A stretch of 64,000 nt of DNA from Bacteroidota bacterium. GTDB taxonomy: Bacteria > Bacteroidota > Bacteroidia > Chitinophagales > Saprospiraceae. The translations under genes were made by a program, and so were the position numbers. The stretch covers positions 1 through 64,000 of the forward strand of contig JASBVF010000014.1 of the NCBI GenBank assembly GCA_030147525.1, in the 5' to 3' direction. The notes beneath the pieces are model-generated. The model worked only from the letters and a program-made list of their open reading frames with translations. It had not been told where the DNA came from and did no database searches. Shown piece after piece: positions 62,646 through 64,000 of the stretch. The number at the start of each line of letters is the position of its first letter. Position 1 is the stretch's first letter.

Positions 62646-62841
62646 TCTATTATCTTGTAACCTCTCGTTTTAACGAGGGGCTTGGCACAATACTGCGACG
62701 TTCATCTAACTTCTTTTTAAAACATCCACATCAAAATGCCTGTAAGTTCAATAAATGTTGATGTTTTGTAAAGAAGATAGATGTGTATTGGAGCCGGTCG
62801 TCAAATCCTGCTATTAAAATGGCAGGTTACAAGATGATAGA
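62646..62841. mobile_element. MITE-like 196-bp element with inverted ends
   Basis: The left end (62646-62673) and the right end (62814-62841) match as inverted repeats over about 28 bp: TCTAT, T or C, ATCTTGTAACCT, four unlike bases, TTTTAA. There is no coding capacity inside, and an obvious target-site duplication was not found. It could be a miniature transposable element or simply a long cruciform. The rest of the 62449-63072 gap has no gene. Confidence 0.35.
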
Positions 62842-62931
62842 AGCTACTCGTAAATTTGCCCACACGAATTCACAAAGAACCAAAATTAAACGGTTGCTTT
62901 GACAAAGTATTTTATATTGTCAAAAGACGGG

Positions 62932-62968
62932 TGGAGCGCTAATGATAAAACATATCATAAGCGCTCCA
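62932..62968. repeat. Hairpin upstream of the last gene
   Basis: TGGAGCGCT-A-ATGATA pairs with TATCAT-A-AGCGCTCCA around a 5-base loop, giving a stem of about 15 bp with one mismatch. There is no T-run immediately after. It may be a terminator remnant or a regulatory hairpin before the gene at 63073. Confidence 0.5.
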
Positions 62969-63028
62969 TTAGTTTTCAGAATACTATGCTTTACAAGCGA
63001 TAATGTTCCTTCGACATTGCCTTTAAAA

Positions 63029-63036
63029 TATGTTTG
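63029..63036 (+). promoter_or_regulatory. Candidate -7 element for the last gene
   Basis: TATGTTTG matches TAnnTTTG, 37 bases before the ATG at 63073. A -33 element is not apparent. Confidence 0.35.
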
Positions 63037-63072
63037 TATGAGGGCATTGGGTTATTAAAAGCCTTGATTATT

Positions 63073-64000
63073 ATGAAAGCTATATACTTCCTGCTATTTC
63101 TTTTGTTGCTGAAATGCAATTTCGTTTCCGCTCAAAATTCACTATTGAGGTTGCGTGTCCTGGTAGGAACCCGGATCGTGGACGACAAATCATTATATGG
63201 ATTTGGCTTTAAATATAGCAGGAAAATGTTTCCTGCAGTGCTAACCGGTGTTGAATTATACCATAAAAAATATCCAATCAGTTTATCTGTTCAAAGAGAT
63301 TACCAGACCAAAATATATGCATTCAATGCGATTGATTCCACGATGGTCAGTTTACCTTCCCTTTTGCAAAATCACAGAAGATTCGATCATTTGATAGGCT
63401 ATTGGAGAATCAAGCCAAAAATAAGTATCGGACTTGGGCATTATTGGGACACAGTAGAAAACCTTGCTCATCACATAAGGTCTGGTGTATACAGGTATCG
63501 AGGTTTTGAAGCCTGTTTTATATACCATATTGACTGGCTGGATTTTGAGTTGAGGCGTCAGGTGAACTATTTCCCTGTTTTTAACATATTGGACCATTCA
63601 AATACTTCTTTCGCTCTACTGTATCGCATCGGAAAAAGGGATGAAGCTGAAAAAGCAGCCACTAAACCTAAGCGGATAGAAGTGAATGCCATCTTTGGAG
63701 GCAGGGTTTTTATTCCAAAAGGAATAAAAACCATCAATGGAGAAAGATTGGACAAAATCGCCCTGGCTCCCCTGCTCGGTCTGGAATTTTTGTGGACAAA
63801 GCAAAGGTTGTCCTTTAATATTGAAAAGGATTTTTGGATAGGCATCAATGCAGGTAGTTTTACCAGAAACCTGAAAGGTTACATTACCAATACTTCTCTT
63901 GGCTTTAAATACCATCAACCATTGGGCGAACGCCGCCATATCAGGTATGGGCTGAATGCGACCTGGATTGACGATTACCAAATTATCAGGGATATCAGGG
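63073..64000 (+). CDS. Outer-membrane beta-barrel-like protein, cut by window end
   Basis: An ATG at 63073 opens a frame that stays open to the end of the window (309 codons, no stop reached). It starts with a signal peptide (KAIYFLLFLLLLKCNFVSAQ) and continues with alternating strands such as LLRLRVLVGTRIVDDKSLYG, GYWRIKPKISIGLGHYWDT, FEACFIYHIDWLDFELRRQV and RIEVNAIFGGRVFIPKG, which suggest a beta-barrel of the outer membrane. I do not recognise the family. Local base use is more AT-rich than in the preceding genes. Minus-strand frames over the same region are shadows. Confidence 0.7.
   Translation, partial: MKAIYFLLFLLLLKCNFVSAQNSLLRLRVLVGTRIVDDKSLYGFGFKYSRKMFPAVLTGVELYHKKYPISLSVQRDYQTKIYAFNAIDSTMVSLPSLLQNHRRFDHLIGYWRIKPKISIGLGHYWDTVENLAHHIRSGVYRYRGFEACFIYHIDWLDFELRRQVNYFPVFNILDHSNTSFALLYRIGKRDEAEKAATKPKRIEVNAIFGGRVFIPKGIKTINGERLDKIALAPLLGLEFLWTKQRLSFNIEKDFWIGINAGSFTRNLKGYITNTSLGFKYHQPLGERRHIRYGLNATWIDDYQIIRDIR

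Noticed and set aside
62567-62761. Plus-strand 64-codon frame
   Set aside because: It runs through the MITE-like element and has no start context or recognisable domain.

Overview
The window looks like a chromosomal segment of a member of the Bacteroidota, most likely the Saprospirales/Saprospiraceae. The support is four very large secreted proteins ending in the gliding-motility-associated (T9SS type B) sorting domain with FSPNGDG-type motifs, two T9SS type A proteins, SprB-like repeats, several TAnnTTTG promoter boxes typical of the Bacteroidota primary sigma factor, frequent TTG starts and weak Shine-Dalgarno sequences. The species cannot be named from the sequence alone.

Positions 1-10 kb hold a small lipoprotein, a decayed OmpA-like fragment, a MntA/HepT toxin-antitoxin pair, an OmpA-family lipoprotein, the magnesium channel MgtE, a fused ResB-CcsA (system II) cytochrome c synthase and an ABC exporter. 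They are separated by unusual inverted and tandem repeats.

Positions 10.3-27.3 kb are the most remarkable part. A block of minus-strand genes encodes, in transcription order, a diheme cytochrome b-like membrane protein, a membrane-anchored iron-sulfur/FAD oxidoreductase, a 23-CXXCH cytochrome, a 13-CXXCH cytochrome, a giant 2220-residue cytochrome with about 88 CXXCH motifs, an outer-membrane beta-barrel protein with an N-terminal soluble domain, an OB-fold lipoprotein and, further on, a single-heme lipoprotein. The giant protein looks like the 13-heme neighbour expanded by five tandem super-units of about 371 residues and 15 hemes each (13 + 5 x 15 = 88). The inferred job is electron transfer from cytoplasmic donors across the inner membrane, periplasm and outer membrane. 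The CcsBA synthase at 4.6-7.7 kb could supply heme attachment.

Positions 27.3-45.2 kb hold a decayed minus-strand gene, an AraC-family regulator, two giant T9SS type B repeat proteins, a TonB-plug-like lipoprotein, a secreted beta-propeller-like protein, an operon of HlyD-like adaptor, VTC-domain protein and DUF4956 membrane protein (probably polyphosphate-related), and a secreted M28 metallopeptidase.

Positions 45.2-64 kb hold a 1528-residue SprB-repeat/cohesin-like T9SS protein, a beta-helix protein, a YfhO-like membrane protein, divergent genes for a lipoprotein aldose 1-epimerase and a GH127 beta-L-arabinofuranosidase, another T9SS type B protein, a MITE-like element, and the start of a beta-barrel protein cut by the window end. 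No rRNA, tRNA, CRISPR array, transposase or integrase was recognised. All motif counts were made by eye.
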